DNA from: Motilibacter deserti
GTDB taxonomy: Bacteria > Actinomycetota > Actinomycetes > Motilibacterales > Motilibacteraceae
DNA length: 64,000 nt
Assembly: GCF_011250635.1 (NCBI RefSeq)
Contig: NZ_JAANNP010000002.1
Span: 464,129 to 528,128, forward strand
Direction of reading: 5' to 3'
Made by a program: the position numbers and the translations under genes. Shown one piece after another: positions 29,439 to 39,710 of the stretch (positions are counted from its first letter, which is position 1; every line of letters starts with the position of its first letter). The notes under the pieces are model-generated. The model saw only the letters and a list, made by a program, of their open reading frames with translations, did no database searches and had not been told where the DNA came from.

Positions 29439-29444
29439 CGGCCC

Positions 29445-29473
29445 GAGGGGAGTGGCCACCGGCCGCTCCCCTC
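29445..29473 (+). terminator. Terminator-like hairpin after rpsO
   Basis: GAGGGGAG-T-GGCC (29445-29457) pairs with GGCC-G-CTCCCCTC (29461-29473): 13 pairs with one T-G, and an ACC loop, six bases after the stop. In other bacteria the rpsO-pnp intergenic region contains a terminator and RNase III site. Confidence 0.7.
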
Positions 29474-29599
29474 GCTGCTTCGCGGGGCCGGCCCCGGCCG
29501 GCAGGCCGACAGGGCTCGCCAGATCGGGCACGGCCCCCGCGGGCATCAGCAGTTCGACAGCCCAGCCACCGGGCGGGAAGCACGACGAGGACGTCGACG

Positions 29600-29710
29600 T
29601 CGGTCCTCGGTAGTGGCTCTCGGAGCGGGACCGCTCCGGGCGCTTCTCTCGAAGACCGGCTCCAGGCCTCCGGCCGTGCCTCCTGCTCCCAGCACAGATC
29701 AGGAGGACCC
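29600..29710 (+). promoter_or_regulatory. Structured pnp leader, candidate actino-pnp RNA motif
   Basis: Upstream of pnp, CGGAGCGG/CCGCTCCG (around 29621-29638) forms a tight hairpin. It is followed by CTTC-TCTC-GAAG and then by the ribosome-binding site AGGAGG. The described actino-pnp motif is a conserved RNA in pnp 5' leaders of actinomycetes, probably for autoregulation. Position fits, but I could not compare the sequence with the covariance model. Confidence 0.45.
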
Positions 29711-31951
29711 GTGGAGGGTTCCGACATCACGACGGCCAGCGCCGTCATCGACAACGGCCGCTTCGGCAAGCGCACCGTCCGCTTCGAGACCGGGCGCCTC
29801 GCGCGCCAGGCCGCCGGCTCCGCCGTCGCGTACCTCGACGAGGAGACGATGCTCCTCTCGGCGACCACCGCGTCGAAGAGCCCGAAGGAGCAGTTCGACT
29901 TCTTCCCCCTGACGGTCGACGTCGAGGAGCGGATGTACGCCGCGGGCCGCATCCCCGGCTCGTTCTTCCGTCGCGAGGGCCGCCCGAGCGAGGACGCGAT
30001 CCTCACCTGCCGCCTCATCGACCGCCCGCTGCGCCCGTCCTTCGTCAAGGGCCTGCGCAACGAGATCCAGGTCGTCGTCACGGTCATGGCGCTCAACCCG
30101 AACGACCTCTACGACGTCGTCGCGATCAACGCCGCGTCGCTGTCCACCCAGCTGGCCGGGCTGCCCTTCAGCGGCCCGATCGGCGCCACCCGCGTCGCCC
30201 TCATCGAGGGCCAGTGGGTCGCGTTCCCGACGCACGAGCAGCTCGCGGGCGCCGTGTTCGACATGGTCGTCGCCGGCCGCGTCGTGGGCGATGACGTCGC
30301 GATCATGATGGTCGAGGCCGAGGCCACCGACCAGGCCTGGCGCCTGGTCAAGGAGGAGGGCCAGGGCGCTCCGACCGAGGAGGTCGTCGCCGAGGGCCTC
30401 GAGGCCGCGAAGCCCTTCATCCGCACGCTCTGCGAGGCGCAGTCCGAGGTCGCCGCCAAGGCCGCCAAGGAGACCCGCGAGTTCCCGCTCTACCCGGACT
30501 ACCAGCCCGACGCCTTCGAGGCCGTCGAGGGCGCCGTCACGGCCGAGCTCTCCGCGGCGCTGACGATCGCGGGCAAGCAGGAGCGCGAGGCCGAGCTCGA
30601 CCGCGTCAAGGGCCTGGTCACCGAGCGCCTGGGCGAGCAGTTCGCCGGCCGCGAGAAGGAGCTCTCCGGGGCCTACCGCTCGCTGACGAAGAAGCTCGTG
30701 CGCCAGCGCATCCTGCGCGACAAGGTCCGCATCGACGGCCGCGGCCTCGCCGACATCCGGCAGCTGGCCGCCGAGGTCGAGGTCCTCCCGCGGGTGCACG
30801 GCTCGGCGCTGTTCGAGCGCGGCGAGACCCAGATCCTCGGCGTCACGACGCTCAACATGCTCCGCATGGAGCAGCAGCTCGACACGCTCTCCCCGGAGAC
30901 GCGCAAGCGCTACATGCACAACTACAACTTCCCGCCCTACAGCACCGGTGAGACCGGCCGCGTGGGCTCGCCGAAGCGCCGCGAGATCGGCCACGGCGCG
31001 CTCGCCGAGCGGGCGCTCGTGCCGGTGCTGCCGACGCGTGAGGAGTTCCCCTACGCGATCCGCCAGGTGTCCGAGGCGCTCGGCTCCAACGGCTCGACGT
31101 CGATGGGCTCGGTCTGCGCCTCGACGATGTCGCTGCTCAACGCCGGCGTGCCGCTCAAGGCGCCGGTCGCGGGCATCGCGATGGGCCTGGTCTCGGACGA
31201 GGTGGACGGCAAGACGGAGTACGCCGCCCTCACCGACATCCTCGGCGCCGAGGACGCGTTCGGCGACATGGACTTCAAGGTGGCCGGCACCAAGGAGTTC
31301 GTGACGGCGATCCAGCTCGACACCAAGCTCGACGGCATCCCCGCCTCGGTGCTCGCGGGTGCGCTGACCCAGGCCCGCGAGGCCCGGCTGCACATCCTCG
31401 ACGTGATGAACGAGGCCATCGACGTCCCGGACGAGATGTCGCCGTTCGCGCCGCGCATCATCACCGTCAAGATCCCGGTGGACAAGATCGGCGAGGTCAT
31501 CGGCCCGAAGGGCAAGATGATCAACCAGATCCAGGACGAGACCGGCGCCGAGATCACGATCGAGGACGACGGCACGATCTACATCGGCGCCGTCGACGGC
31601 CCGTCCGCCGAGGCGGCCCGCCAGACGATCAACGGCATCGCCAACCCGACGATGCCCGAGGTCGGCGAGCGCTACCTCGGCACGGTCGTCAAGACCACGA
31701 CGTTCGGCGCGTTCGTGTCGCTCGTCCCCGGCCGCGACGGCTTGCTCCACGTCTCCCAGCTGCGCAAGCTGGCCGGCGGCAAGCGGGTCGACAACGTCGA
31801 GGACGTCGTCAAGATCGGGCAGAAGGTCCAGGTCGAGATCGCCGAGATCGACCCGCGCGGCAAGCTGTCGCTCGTCCCGGTCGTCGACGAGGCGGAGGCT
31901 GCCGCCGACGCTCCGTCGTCCGAGGCTGCCGCTGAGCCGGCCGACGCCTGA
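29711..31951 (+). CDS. pnp: Polyribonucleotide nucleotidyltransferase (PNPase)
   Basis: Phosphorolytic 3'-5' exoribonuclease of the degradosome; in actinomycetes it also adds 3' tails. The 746 residues comprise two RNase PH domains (first with [20 protein letters not shown] and [12 protein letters not shown]; second with [34 protein letters not shown] and GIAMGLVSD) and a helical domain between. A KH domain ([18 protein letters not shown]) and an S1 domain ([19 protein letters not shown]) follow. GTG 29711 follows CAGGAGGACCC. The M16 peptidase gene begins one base after the stop. Confidence 0.98.
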   Translation: MEGSDITTASAVIDNGRFGKRTVRFETGRLARQAAGSAVAYLDEETMLLSATTASKSPKEQFDFFPLTVDVEERMYAAGRIPGSFFRREGRPSEDAILTCRLIDRPLRPSFVKGLRNEIQVVVTVMALNPNDLYDVVAINAASLSTQLAGLPFSGPIGATRVALIEGQWVAFPTHEQLAGAVFDMVVAGRVVGDDVAIMMVEAEATDQAWRLVKEEGQGAPTEEVVAEGLEAAKPFIRTLCEAQSEVAAKAAKETREFPLYPDYQPDAFEAVEGAVTAELSAALTIAGKQEREAELDRVKGLVTERLGEQFAGREKELSGAYRSLTKKLVRQRILRDKVRIDGRGLADIRQLAAEVEVLPRVHGSALFERGETQILGVTTLNMLRMEQQLDTLSPETRKRYMHNYNFPPYSTGETGRVGSPKRREIGHGALAERALVPVLPTREEFPYAIRQVSEALGSNGSTSMGSVCASTMSLLNAGVPLKAPVAGIAMGLVSDEVDGKTEYAALTDILGAEDAFGDMDFKVAGTKEFVTAIQLDTKLDGIPASVLAGALTQAREARLHILDVMNEAIDVPDEMSPFAPRIITVKIPVDKIGEVIGPKGKMINQIQDETGAEITIEDDGTIYIGAVDGPSAEAARQTINGIANPTMPEVGERYLGTVVKTTTFGAFVSLVPGRDGLLHVSQLRKLAGGKRVDNVEDVVKIGQKVQVEIAEIDPRGKLSLVPVVDEAEAAADAPSSEAAAEPADA

Positions 31952-31952
31952 C

Positions 31953-33296
31953 GTGGGGGCCCGGCTTCGCGACCAGCGGGCCGGCACCACGCGCACTCTC
32001 GCCCGGGAGGACGGGGGCGGCGGCACTGTCCGCCGCACCGTCCTCCCGGGCGGTCTGCGCGTCGTGACCGAGGCCGTCCCCGGCGTGCGCTCCGCCGCCA
32101 TCGGCATCTGGATCGGCGTCGGCTCCCGCGACGAGGCCCCGTCCCTCGCGGGCGCGTCGCACTACCTCGAGCACCTGCTGTTCAAGGGCACGAAGCGGCG
32201 CTCTGCGTTGGACATCTCGGCGACGATCGACGCGGTCGGCGGCGAGATGAACGCCTTCACCACGAAGGAATACACCTGCTACTACGCGCGGGTCCTCGAC
32301 GAGGACCTGCCGTTGGCCATCGACGTGGTGTGCGACCTCGTGACGTCGTCGACCGTCAGCACGGCCGACGTCGAGCAGGAGCGCGGCGTGATCCTCGAAG
32401 AGATCGCGATGCACGACGACGACCCGACCGACGCGGTGCACGAGCTCTTCAGCGAAGCGCTCTTCGGCAATGCGCCGCTCGGCCGTCCGGTGACCGGGAC
32501 GGTCGAGTCGGTGTCGGCGCTCTCGCGCTCGGCGATCAACGGCTACTACCGCCGGCGCTACCGGCCCGAGGCGATGGTCGTCACGGTCGCGGGCAACGTC
32601 GACCACGCCAAGGTCGTCCGGCTGGTCAAGGCCGCGTTCACCACCGCGGGCGCGCTCGGCGGCGACGGCGTCCCCACCCCGCCGCGCCTCGGCACGACCA
32701 AGGCCCCGCGCGGCCTCGGTGGCACCCGGGTGCTGGAGCGGCGCACCGAGCAGGCCAACCTCGTGCTCGGCGTGCCCGGGGTCGCCCGGACCGACGACCG
32801 CCGCTTCGCCCTCGGGGTCCTCAACGCCGCGCTCGGTGGCGGCATGAGCTCGCGCCTCTTCCAGGAGGTCCGGGAGAAGCGCGGCATGGCCTACTCGGTC
32901 TACAGCTACAACGCGCAGTACGCCGACGCGGGCGCCTTCGGCGTCTACGCCGGCTGCCTGCCGAAGAAGGTCGACGACGTGCTGGCAGTCTGCCGTGAGC
33001 AGCTCGAGCTGGTGTCCACGAAGGGCATCACGCGCGAGGAGCTCGTCCGCGGCCAGGGCCAGCTGCGCGGCGCGCTCGTCCTCGGCCTCGAGGACACCGG
33101 CGCGCGGATGAGCCGGCTGGGCAAGGCCGAGCTCGTCTACGGCGAGCTGGTCGGGATCGACACGGTCCTGGCCCAGATCTCCGCCGTGACCCTGGACGAC
33201 GTGCAGGCCGTGGCGCAGGACCTGCTCTCTGTACCGCCGGCGCTCGCCGTCGTCGGGCCGTTCGCCGAGGGCCGCGAGTTCTCCGCGGTCGCCTAG
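31953..33296 (+). CDS. M16 family zinc metallopeptidase
   Basis: Pitrilysin/MPP-type peptidase of 447 residues with inverted zinc motif HYLEH at 70-74 and the downstream Glu in ERGVILEEIAMHDDDP, so it appears catalytically competent. The C-terminal half is the second M16 domain with LGGGMSSRLFQEVREKRGMAYSV, the substrate-side signature. Such genes follow pnp in most actinomycetes; the physiological substrate is not known. The start is GTG 31953, so it is translated directly after pnp. Confidence 0.94.
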   Translation: MGARLRDQRAGTTRTLAREDGGGGTVRRTVLPGGLRVVTEAVPGVRSAAIGIWIGVGSRDEAPSLAGASHYLEHLLFKGTKRRSALDISATIDAVGGEMNAFTTKEYTCYYARVLDEDLPLAIDVVCDLVTSSTVSTADVEQERGVILEEIAMHDDDPTDAVHELFSEALFGNAPLGRPVTGTVESVSALSRSAINGYYRRRYRPEAMVVTVAGNVDHAKVVRLVKAAFTTAGALGGDGVPTPPRLGTTKAPRGLGGTRVLERRTEQANLVLGVPGVARTDDRRFALGVLNAALGGGMSSRLFQEVREKRGMAYSVYSYNAQYADAGAFGVYAGCLPKKVDDVLAVCREQLELVSTKGITREELVRGQGQLRGALVLGLEDTGARMSRLGKAELVYGELVGIDTVLAQISAVTLDDVQAVAQDLLSVPPALAVVGPFAEGREFSAVA

Positions 33297-34627
<1,331 letters not shown>

Positions 34628-34629
34628 CG

Positions 34630-37296
34630 TCACCCGCGTACGGCGCCCGCGCTCTCCAGCTCCGCCGCCAGCAGCCGCGCGACCTCGTCGATGCGCGCCC
34701 CCTGCAGCAGGTTCTCGTGCCGCCCGTCGACAGAGGCCACGCGCACCTGCCCGGTGACGAACGGCGCCCACGCCTGCTCGGGGTCGCGGTAGGAGGAGTC
34801 GGCCGCCCTGACCATGAGGATCGACCCGGCGAACCGCCGTGCCGGCCGGTACGCCGCCGCCAGCCGGCCGCTCTCCTGCATGCTCCACGCGGTGCGGAAC
34901 TCCACGTCGACGGGCGAGCCGTCGACCACGGCGTCGAGCTGCTCGCGCCACTGGCGCTGCAGGCTCCGCATGCGCAGCGCGACCGGCACGTTGCGGGCCT
35001 GGTTGCCGGTCAGCCGGGCCACGCGACGCAGCCGCTGGGCCGGCGGGAGGGCGCGCAGCTCCCCGAGCCGGTCGGCGGCCCGGCGGGCGAGCGGGACCGC
35101 GGCCGCCGGCGGCGCGCCCGCCGGGGCGTCCGAGTCGCCCATGGCGAGCAGCCGGACCGCCGCGCCGGCCTGCTGCAGCTGCACGGCCATCTCGTACGCG
35201 ATGACGCCGCCGAGGGAGTAGCCGAACAGCAGGTAGGGCCCGTCCGGGAAGCAGCGCCGGGCCTCGGCCACGTAGCGCGCCGCCAGCTCCTCCAGCGTCT
35301 GCTCGTCCGAGGCGCCGCCGTGGAGCGTGGGCGCCTGGAACGCGTAGACCGGCTGGTCGTCAGGAAGGCCGGCGGCGAGGCGGCGGGCGAACAGCACGTT
35401 GCCGCCGCCGCCGTGGACGAGGAACAGCGGCGGACGGCCGCCCCCCACCCGGACGGGGACCAGCGGCTCCCAGCCCTGCACGCCGCTGCGCAGCACGTCG
35501 GCCAGCCCCGCCACGGTCGGGGCCTCGATCAGCAGCGAGATCGGCCGGTCGTAGCCGAGGCGCTGCTTCATCAGCGAGAAGGCCCGTGCCGCGCGCAGCG
35601 AGTCGCCGCCGAGGTCGAAGAAGTCGTCGTCGACGCCGACCTCGCGCAGCCCGAGCACGTCCTGCCAGATGGCGACGAGCGCGGCCTCCAGCTCGGTGGA
35701 GGCGGCCGTGGCGGGCTGCTCGAGCATCCGGGCCGCGCTGCGCTCGGGCAGGCCGCGCCGGTCGACCTTGCCGCCGGGCAGCCGCGGAAGCTCGGGCAGC
35801 ACGACCACGGTGTCGGACAGCATGTACGCCGGCAGCCGGCGCGCGAGCCGCGACCGCAGCACGTGCGGCACGAGCGGCGTCGAGCCGGTGGGGGCGACGA
35901 AGGCCTCGAGCCGGACGGTGCCGGCCTCGTCCGGGCGCCCGACCGCCGCGGCCGCGGCGACGCCGTCGAGCTGTTGCAGGGCCGTCTCGATCTCGCCGAG
36001 GTCCACGCGGTTGCCGGAGATCTTGACGACCGAGTCCATGCGGCCGTGGCACTGCAGGACGCCGTCGGCGCCGAGCGTGCCCGCGTCACCGGTGCGGCAG
36101 GCGACGGTCCCGTCCGGCCGCCGGCGCCAGACCGTGCGTGTCTGCTCGGGCCGGTTCCAGTAGCCCGTGCCCCCGAAGGCGGTGACCACCGTGACCTCGC
36201 CACGCTCCCCGGCGGGCAGCGGGGCGCCGTCCTCGTCGACGATCTCGATGCGGCAGCCGTCGATCGCCCGGCCGGCGGGCAGCCGCCCTTCGCCGAGCGG
36301 CTCGTCGCCGGGGACCGCGAGACCGGCGACCGTCCCGGTCTCGGTGGTGCCGTACATGTTGTAGACCGTGGCGTCCGGCGGGAGCACCGTCCGCAGCATC
36401 CGGACGTCCTCCCAGGTCGGCGCCTCCGCCCCGAGGACGACCGCCTTGAGGTCGGCCAGCACCAGGCCCGGCGGCAGCGCCGGCACGAGCGCGCGCAGCA
36501 GCGTCGGGACCATCGGGACGGCCTGTATCCGCTCGGCGAGCAGCCAGGGGACGAGCCCGCCGAGCCCGAGGCGGCGTACGGGATAGGCGTGCAGGGTGCC
36601 GCCGCACATGACGACCCCGCGGACGACCGCCTCGTAGAACCCGACGGTGCCGGCCGAGAGCATGCCGACGCGGGCCCCGTCCGGGAGCCGCCAGAAGCGC
36701 GCCACCCAGCGGGCGAACGCCTGCCGCTGCGCCTGCGTCACGACGATGCCCTTCGGCACCCCGGTCGACCCCGACGTGAACATCACCGCCGCCAAGGCGT
36801 CCGGCGCGGGGGCGGGGGAGGAGCAGGCGCCGGGGTGCGGGCCTGCAGCGAAAGCCAGCGGGTCCTCGACCCGGCGGGACACGGCCTCGGCGTCGCCCGG
36901 GACGTCGCTCAGCAGGATGGGGGCGTCGACGTCGGCGAGGATCGTCTCGACCCGCTCCAGGGGCGCGGTCGGGTCGACCGGCACGACCGGCATCCCCGCG
37001 CGCTCGAGGCCGAGGGTCACCACGCAGATCGCGAGCGGTCCCTGCAGGCGCACCGCGACCGGGCGCGGAGCCGGGCCCAGCTCGTCGACGAGGGCCTGGG
37101 CGAGCCGGCCGACGAGCGCGTCGAGCTCGGCGTAGGTCGTCCGCTCCGGCGACTGCCCGCCGGTCACGTCCACGGCTACCCGGTCGGGCACGGCGCGGGC
37201 GACGACGCGGAGTGCCTCGTCGGCCGCACGCGCCCCGTCGGCCGGCCCTGCTCCGTCGGCCCGCTCCGGTCCGGGCCGGTCGTCCTCGCCCGCCAT
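34630..37296 (-). CDS. Single-module NRPS-like synthetase (A-PCP-TE)
   Basis: An 888-residue enzyme with no condensation domain. The adenylation domain has A3 FTSGSTGVPKG (173-183), A5 NMYGTTETG (313-321), A7 RTGD (401-404), A8 GRMDSVVKISGNRVDLGE (from 418) and the A10 Lys in GGKVDR (508-513). The carrier domain has LGGDSL with phosphopantetheine Ser566. The thioesterase has GYSLGG with Ser694 and a C-terminal GRHENLL His near 860. At A4 the usual FD is FY (GFYEAVVRG, from 219), so the Asp that holds the amino group seems absent, hinting at a keto, hydroxy or aryl acid substrate. ATG 37296 is preferred to GTG 37305 because AGGAGG is ten bases upstream of it. Confidence 0.9.
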   Translation of the reverse strand: MAGEDDRPGPERADGAGPADGARAADEALRVVARAVPDRVAVDVTGGQSPERTTYAELDALVGRLAQALVDELGPAPRPVAVRLQGPLAICVVTLGLERAGMPVVPVDPTAPLERVETILADVDAPILLSDVPGDAEAVSRRVEDPLAFAAGPHPGACSSPAPAPDALAAVMFTSGSTGVPKGIVVTQAQRQAFARWVARFWRLPDGARVGMLSAGTVGFYEAVVRGVVMCGGTLHAYPVRRLGLGGLVPWLLAERIQAVPMVPTLLRALVPALPPGLVLADLKAVVLGAEAPTWEDVRMLRTVLPPDATVYNMYGTTETGTVAGLAVPGDEPLGEGRLPAGRAIDGCRIEIVDEDGAPLPAGERGEVTVVTAFGGTGYWNRPEQTRTVWRRRPDGTVACRTGDAGTLGADGVLQCHGRMDSVVKISGNRVDLGEIETALQQLDGVAAAAAVGRPDEAGTVRLEAFVAPTGSTPLVPHVLRSRLARRLPAYMLSDTVVVLPELPRLPGGKVDRRGLPERSAARMLEQPATAASTELEAALVAIWQDVLGLREVGVDDDFFDLGGDSLRAARAFSLMKQRLGYDRPISLLIEAPTVAGLADVLRSGVQGWEPLVPVRVGGGRPPLFLVHGGGGNVLFARRLAAGLPDDQPVYAFQAPTLHGGASDEQTLEELAARYVAEARRCFPDGPYLLFGYSLGGVIAYEMAVQLQQAGAAVRLLAMGDSDAPAGAPPAAAVPLARRAADRLGELRALPPAQRLRRVARLTGNQARNVPVALRMRSLQRQWREQLDAVVDGSPVDVEFRTAWSMQESGRLAAAYRPARRFAGSILMVRAADSSYRDPEQAWAPFVTGQVRVASVDGRHENLLQGARIDEVARLLAAELESAGAVRG

Positions 37297-37328
37297 CCTC
37301 GCCACTCCTCCTGCTGGGCAGGCGGTCC

Positions 37329-37376
37329 ACGCTAGGGGCGGGCGCGCGGGCGCGACGTCGACTTCCGGAATGTCGA
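37329..37376 (-). promoter_or_regulatory. Promoter and dyad operator of the synthetase gene
   Basis: On the minus strand TAGCGT (37329-37334) is a candidate -10. Upstream, TCGAC-TTCCGGAA-T-GTCGA (37358-37376) is a near-perfect dyad with a TTCCGGAA core, placed at about the -35 to -55 region. It is a candidate operator for an activator or repressor. Confidence 0.45.
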
Positions 37377-37395
37377 GGTGGGCGGGCGCGGAGCG

Positions 37396-37701
37396 TCACG
37401 CGATCGCGCGGAGCAGGGCCGCCGTGCCCGCCGCGACCGCGACGACGACGAGGAACGGCGCGCGCAGCAGCAGCGCGAGGCCGCCGGCCGCGACCCCCGC
37501 GAGCCGGGCGTCCACCGTGAGCGAGCGCCCGTCGGACAGCGTCTGCACCGCCACCAGAGCGGCGAGCAGCGCGACCGGCAGCAGCGTTGCGGCGAGGCGT
37601 ACGCGGGGCGGCTCGAGCGCTCGCGGCGGGACGAGCAGGCCGGCGAGCTTGAGCAGGTAGACGCCCGCGCTGGTGAGCAGGATGGCGCCCCAGACGCTCA
37701 T
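37396..37701 (-). CDS. azlD: AzlD family branched-chain amino acid transport protein
   Basis: A 101-residue membrane protein with about four helices (AILLTSAGVYLLKLAGLLV at the start, LRAPFLVVVAVAAGTAALLR at the end). It is the small partner of AzlC; AzlCD pairs export branched-chain amino acids and analogues. The ATG at 37701 overlaps the azlC stop by four bases (ATGA). The synthetase gene follows 99 bp downstream on the same strand with its own candidate promoter. Confidence 0.85.
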   Translation of the reverse strand: MSVWGAILLTSAGVYLLKLAGLLVPPRALEPPRVRLAATLLPVALLAALVAVQTLSDGRSLTVDARLAGVAAGGLALLLRAPFLVVVAVAAGTAALLRAIA

Positions 37702-38390
37702 GCGCCCGCCGACGTCGTGGAGGCACGGACGAGGACGGCGCCGGTGACGGCGAGCAGGGCGCCGGCCATGACGGGCACGCCCGCGGGGGACACCGGGACG
37801 AGCGCGAGGGCGAGCACGGCGGCGACGACGGCGACCAGGACGGGCCGGCGCCCCTGCAGCCTCGGCGCGACGAGGGCGAGGAACGCGGCCGGCGCGGCGG
37901 CGTCGAGCCCCCACGTCGCGGGGTCGCCCATGGCGGTGCCGCCGAGCGCGCCGACGAGGGTCGCGAGGTTCCACAGGACGTAGATCGAGAGCCCGGTGGA
38001 CCAGAAGCCGAGCCGGGCGGCGGCCTCCTCTGGCTGCGCAACCGCCACGGCCGTCGACTCGTCGATCGTCAGCTGGGCGGCGGCGAGCCGGCGCGCACCG
38101 CGCACGCGCAGGATCTCGGCGATGCGCAGGCCGTAGAACCCGTTGCGCGCGCCGAGCAGGACCGACGTCGCCGTGCCCGACAGCAGCGGGCCGCCGCCGC
38201 TCACGACACCCACGAAGGCGAACTGCGAGGCGCCGCTGAACGCGAGCAGGGAGAGCGCGCAGGCCTGCAGCACGTCGAGGCCGCTGGCGGTGGCGAGCGC
38301 GCCGAAGGAGACGCCGTAGGCCCCCGTGGCGACGCCCACGCCCAACGAGGTGCGCAGCACGGCGCGGCGCCGGTCGGCGGGCAGCGTCAT
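37698..38390 (-). CDS. azlC: AzlC family branched-chain amino acid permease
   Basis: A 230-residue membrane protein. The family pattern is clear: GAYGVSFGALATASGLDVLQ and LLAFSGASQFAFVGVVSGGG in the first third, then LLGARNGFYGLRIAEIL and a DESTAVA segment. AzlC is the large subunit of the AzlCD exporter. The ATG at 38390 overlaps the stop of the CGNR-type gene by four bases, so the regulator, azlC and azlD form a three-gene coupled operon. Confidence 0.9.
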   Translation of the reverse strand: MTLPADRRRAVLRTSLGVGVATGAYGVSFGALATASGLDVLQACALSLLAFSGASQFAFVGVVSGGGPLLSGTATSVLLGARNGFYGLRIAEILRVRGARRLAAAQLTIDESTAVAVAQPEEAAARLGFWSTGLSIYVLWNLATLVGALGGTAMGDPATWGLDAAAPAAFLALVAPRLQGRRPVLVAVVAAVLALALVPVSPAGVPVMAGALLAVTGAVLVRASTTSAGA

Positions 38391-38989
38391 GCCGGAGCCG
38401 TCGTGTCGGCGGCCCGCTTGCGCGAGCGGTAGGCGCGCACCTTGTTCTTGTTGGCGCACCCCGAGCCGCACCAGGCGCGGGACCGGTTGCGCGACTCGTC
38501 GAAGAAGGCCCAGGCGCAGGTGTCGTCCGGGCAGATCTTCAGCCGGTCCCACGAGCCGTCCGCGCCGCTGCGGGCCGCCGCCACGAGCACCTGCGCCAGG
38601 GCGGCGCGGGCACCTTCGCCGCCAGCGACGAGGTCGGGCGTGCCCCCGGCGAAGCTCACGTGCAGGGGCAGCCGGGCGGCGAGGCCGTCGAGGACGGCCA
38701 CCGCGCGGGTCGCCTCGGCGGGGTCGAGGAGCCCGTGCGCCGCCTCCCCGTGGCCGACGAGCGCGGCGCGCAGGCCCGCGCGGACGTCCCGCGCGACGGC
38801 GAGGTCGTCGTCGGCCACCTCGTCGTCGGCCCCGAGCAGGTCGTTCGACGCCAGCCACCGGCTCAGCCCGGCAGCGTCGGCCAGCGCGTCGGTGCCCTCG
38901 TCGACGTCGAGCGTGTTCACGAAGGCGCGCACGAGCGTGGCGTGCTCCGGCGCGGCGCTCGGCGGCGCTCCGGTCCCGGCGTCACTCAT
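38387..38989 (-). CDS. CGNR-type zinc-finger (ABATE) putative transcription regulator
   Basis: A 200-residue protein with an N-terminal ABATE-like region (LVRAFVNTLDVDEGTDALAD, with conserved FVNTLD) and a C-terminal zinc finger. The finger is CPDDTCAWAFFDESRNRSR followed by WCGSGCANKNKVRAYRSRK. The usual CGNR tetrad reads CANK here. Such proteins are thought to bind DNA and regulate neighbouring genes. ATG 38989 has TACGCT exactly six bases upstream, so the transcript is probably leaderless. Coupled to azlC. Confidence 0.85.
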   Translation of the reverse strand: MSDAGTGAPPSAAPEHATLVRAFVNTLDVDEGTDALADAAGLSRWLASNDLLGADDEVADDDLAVARDVRAGLRAALVGHGEAAHGLLDPAEATRAVAVLDGLAARLPLHVSFAGGTPDLVAGGEGARAALAQVLVAAARSGADGSWDRLKICPDDTCAWAFFDESRNRSRAWCGSGCANKNKVRAYRSRKRAADTTAPA

Positions 38990-38995
38990 GTCACC

Positions 38996-39001
38996 AGCGT
39001 A
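38996..39001 (-). promoter_or_regulatory. Leaderless -10 of the CGNR-azlCD operon
   Basis: On the minus strand TACGCT is followed by six bases and the ATG at 38989. There is no ribosome-binding site between them. Confidence 0.5.
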
Positions 39002-39014
39002 CGCGTTTCGGTGG

Positions 39015-39044
39015 TTGCGCTCGGGTATGTAACCGGCATAGCGT
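39015..39044 (+). promoter_or_regulatory. Candidate sigma-70-type promoter of the small basic ORF
   Basis: TTGCGC (39015-39020), an 18-base spacer and TAGCGT (39039-39044) are followed by GAGGAGGAGTC and ATG 39079. It is divergent from the CGNR promoter 14 bp away. Confidence 0.4.
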
Positions 39045-39078
39045 GAACACCAGTGACACAGTCGACCGAGGAGGAGTC

Positions 39079-39318
39079 ATGGACGCGGACTACGTCATCG
39101 CGCAGGCGTACCTCATGGGGCTGCGAGCCGAGGCTGCCGGACAGCGTCGCGCCCGCGCCGCCGGCCCGACGACAGCGAGCCGCGCGCGGGGCCCGCATCT
39201 GGGCCTGCGTCGGGGCTTGCGTCGGGGCGCGTGGCGGCGAGCGGGGCGGGCGGCCGCACCGCCCGCGACGGCGGGGGAGGTCGTCTGCCTGCGCGCGGCG
39301 GCGGGGGCGCGGGCATGA
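39079..39318 (+). CDS. Small basic hypothetical protein
   Basis: A 79-residue product with a helical N-terminus, MDADYVIAQAYLMGLRAEAA, and a very Arg-rich remainder. It has the ribosome-binding site GAGGAGGAG at ideal distance, and its stop overlaps the ATG of the next gene (ATGA), which supports real translation. Not recognised. Arg-rich segments such as RRGLRRGAWRRAGRA suggest nucleic-acid or membrane contact, but that is inference. Confidence 0.55.
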   Translation: MDADYVIAQAYLMGLRAEAAGQRRARAAGPTTASRARGPHLGLRRGLRRGAWRRAGRAAAPPATAGEVVCLRAAAGARA

Positions 39319-39695
39319 GCGCGGCGCCGGCCCTCGTCGACGGGGTGGTCAGCAACCTCGTCGTCGACTGCAACGACCTCGGCCTGGTGAGCCGCTTCTG
39401 GAGCGGGCTCCTCGGGCTCGCGGTGACGGAGAGCGACGAGCAGTGGGCCGACCTCGAGCCGCTGCCGGGCGGGCGGCTGACGCTGTCGTTCCAGCGTGTG
39501 CCCGAGCGCAAGGAGGCGAAGAACCGGCTGCACCTCGACATCACGGTCCCCGACGTGGAGGCGGCCGGGCGCCGGGCCGCGGTCCTGGGGGCGCAGCCGG
39601 CCGGCCCGCTGCACGTGCCGGCGGACGTGGGCCCGTGGCGCGTCTGGCGCGACCCGGAGGGCAACGAGTTCTGCCTGCTCACCCGGGCCGGCTGA
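39315..39695 (+). CDS. VOC (glyoxalase/bleomycin-resistance fold) protein
   Basis: A 126-residue VOC protein of the short actinobacterial type: NLVVDCNDLGLVSRFWSGLLG at the start, then RLTLSFQRVPERKEAKNRLHLDI, and the closing DPEGNEFCLL. The single betaalphabetabetabeta pair would dimerise to build a metal site. Substrate unknown. ATG 39315 overlaps the stop of the small basic ORF. The convergent STAS gene ends 15 bases downstream. Confidence 0.85.
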   Translation: MSAAPALVDGVVSNLVVDCNDLGLVSRFWSGLLGLAVTESDEQWADLEPLPGGRLTLSFQRVPERKEAKNRLHLDITVPDVEAAGRRAAVLGAQPAGPLHVPADVGPWRVWRDPEGNEFCLLTRAG

Positions 39696-39710
39696 CCCTT
39701 CGGCGGCGGC

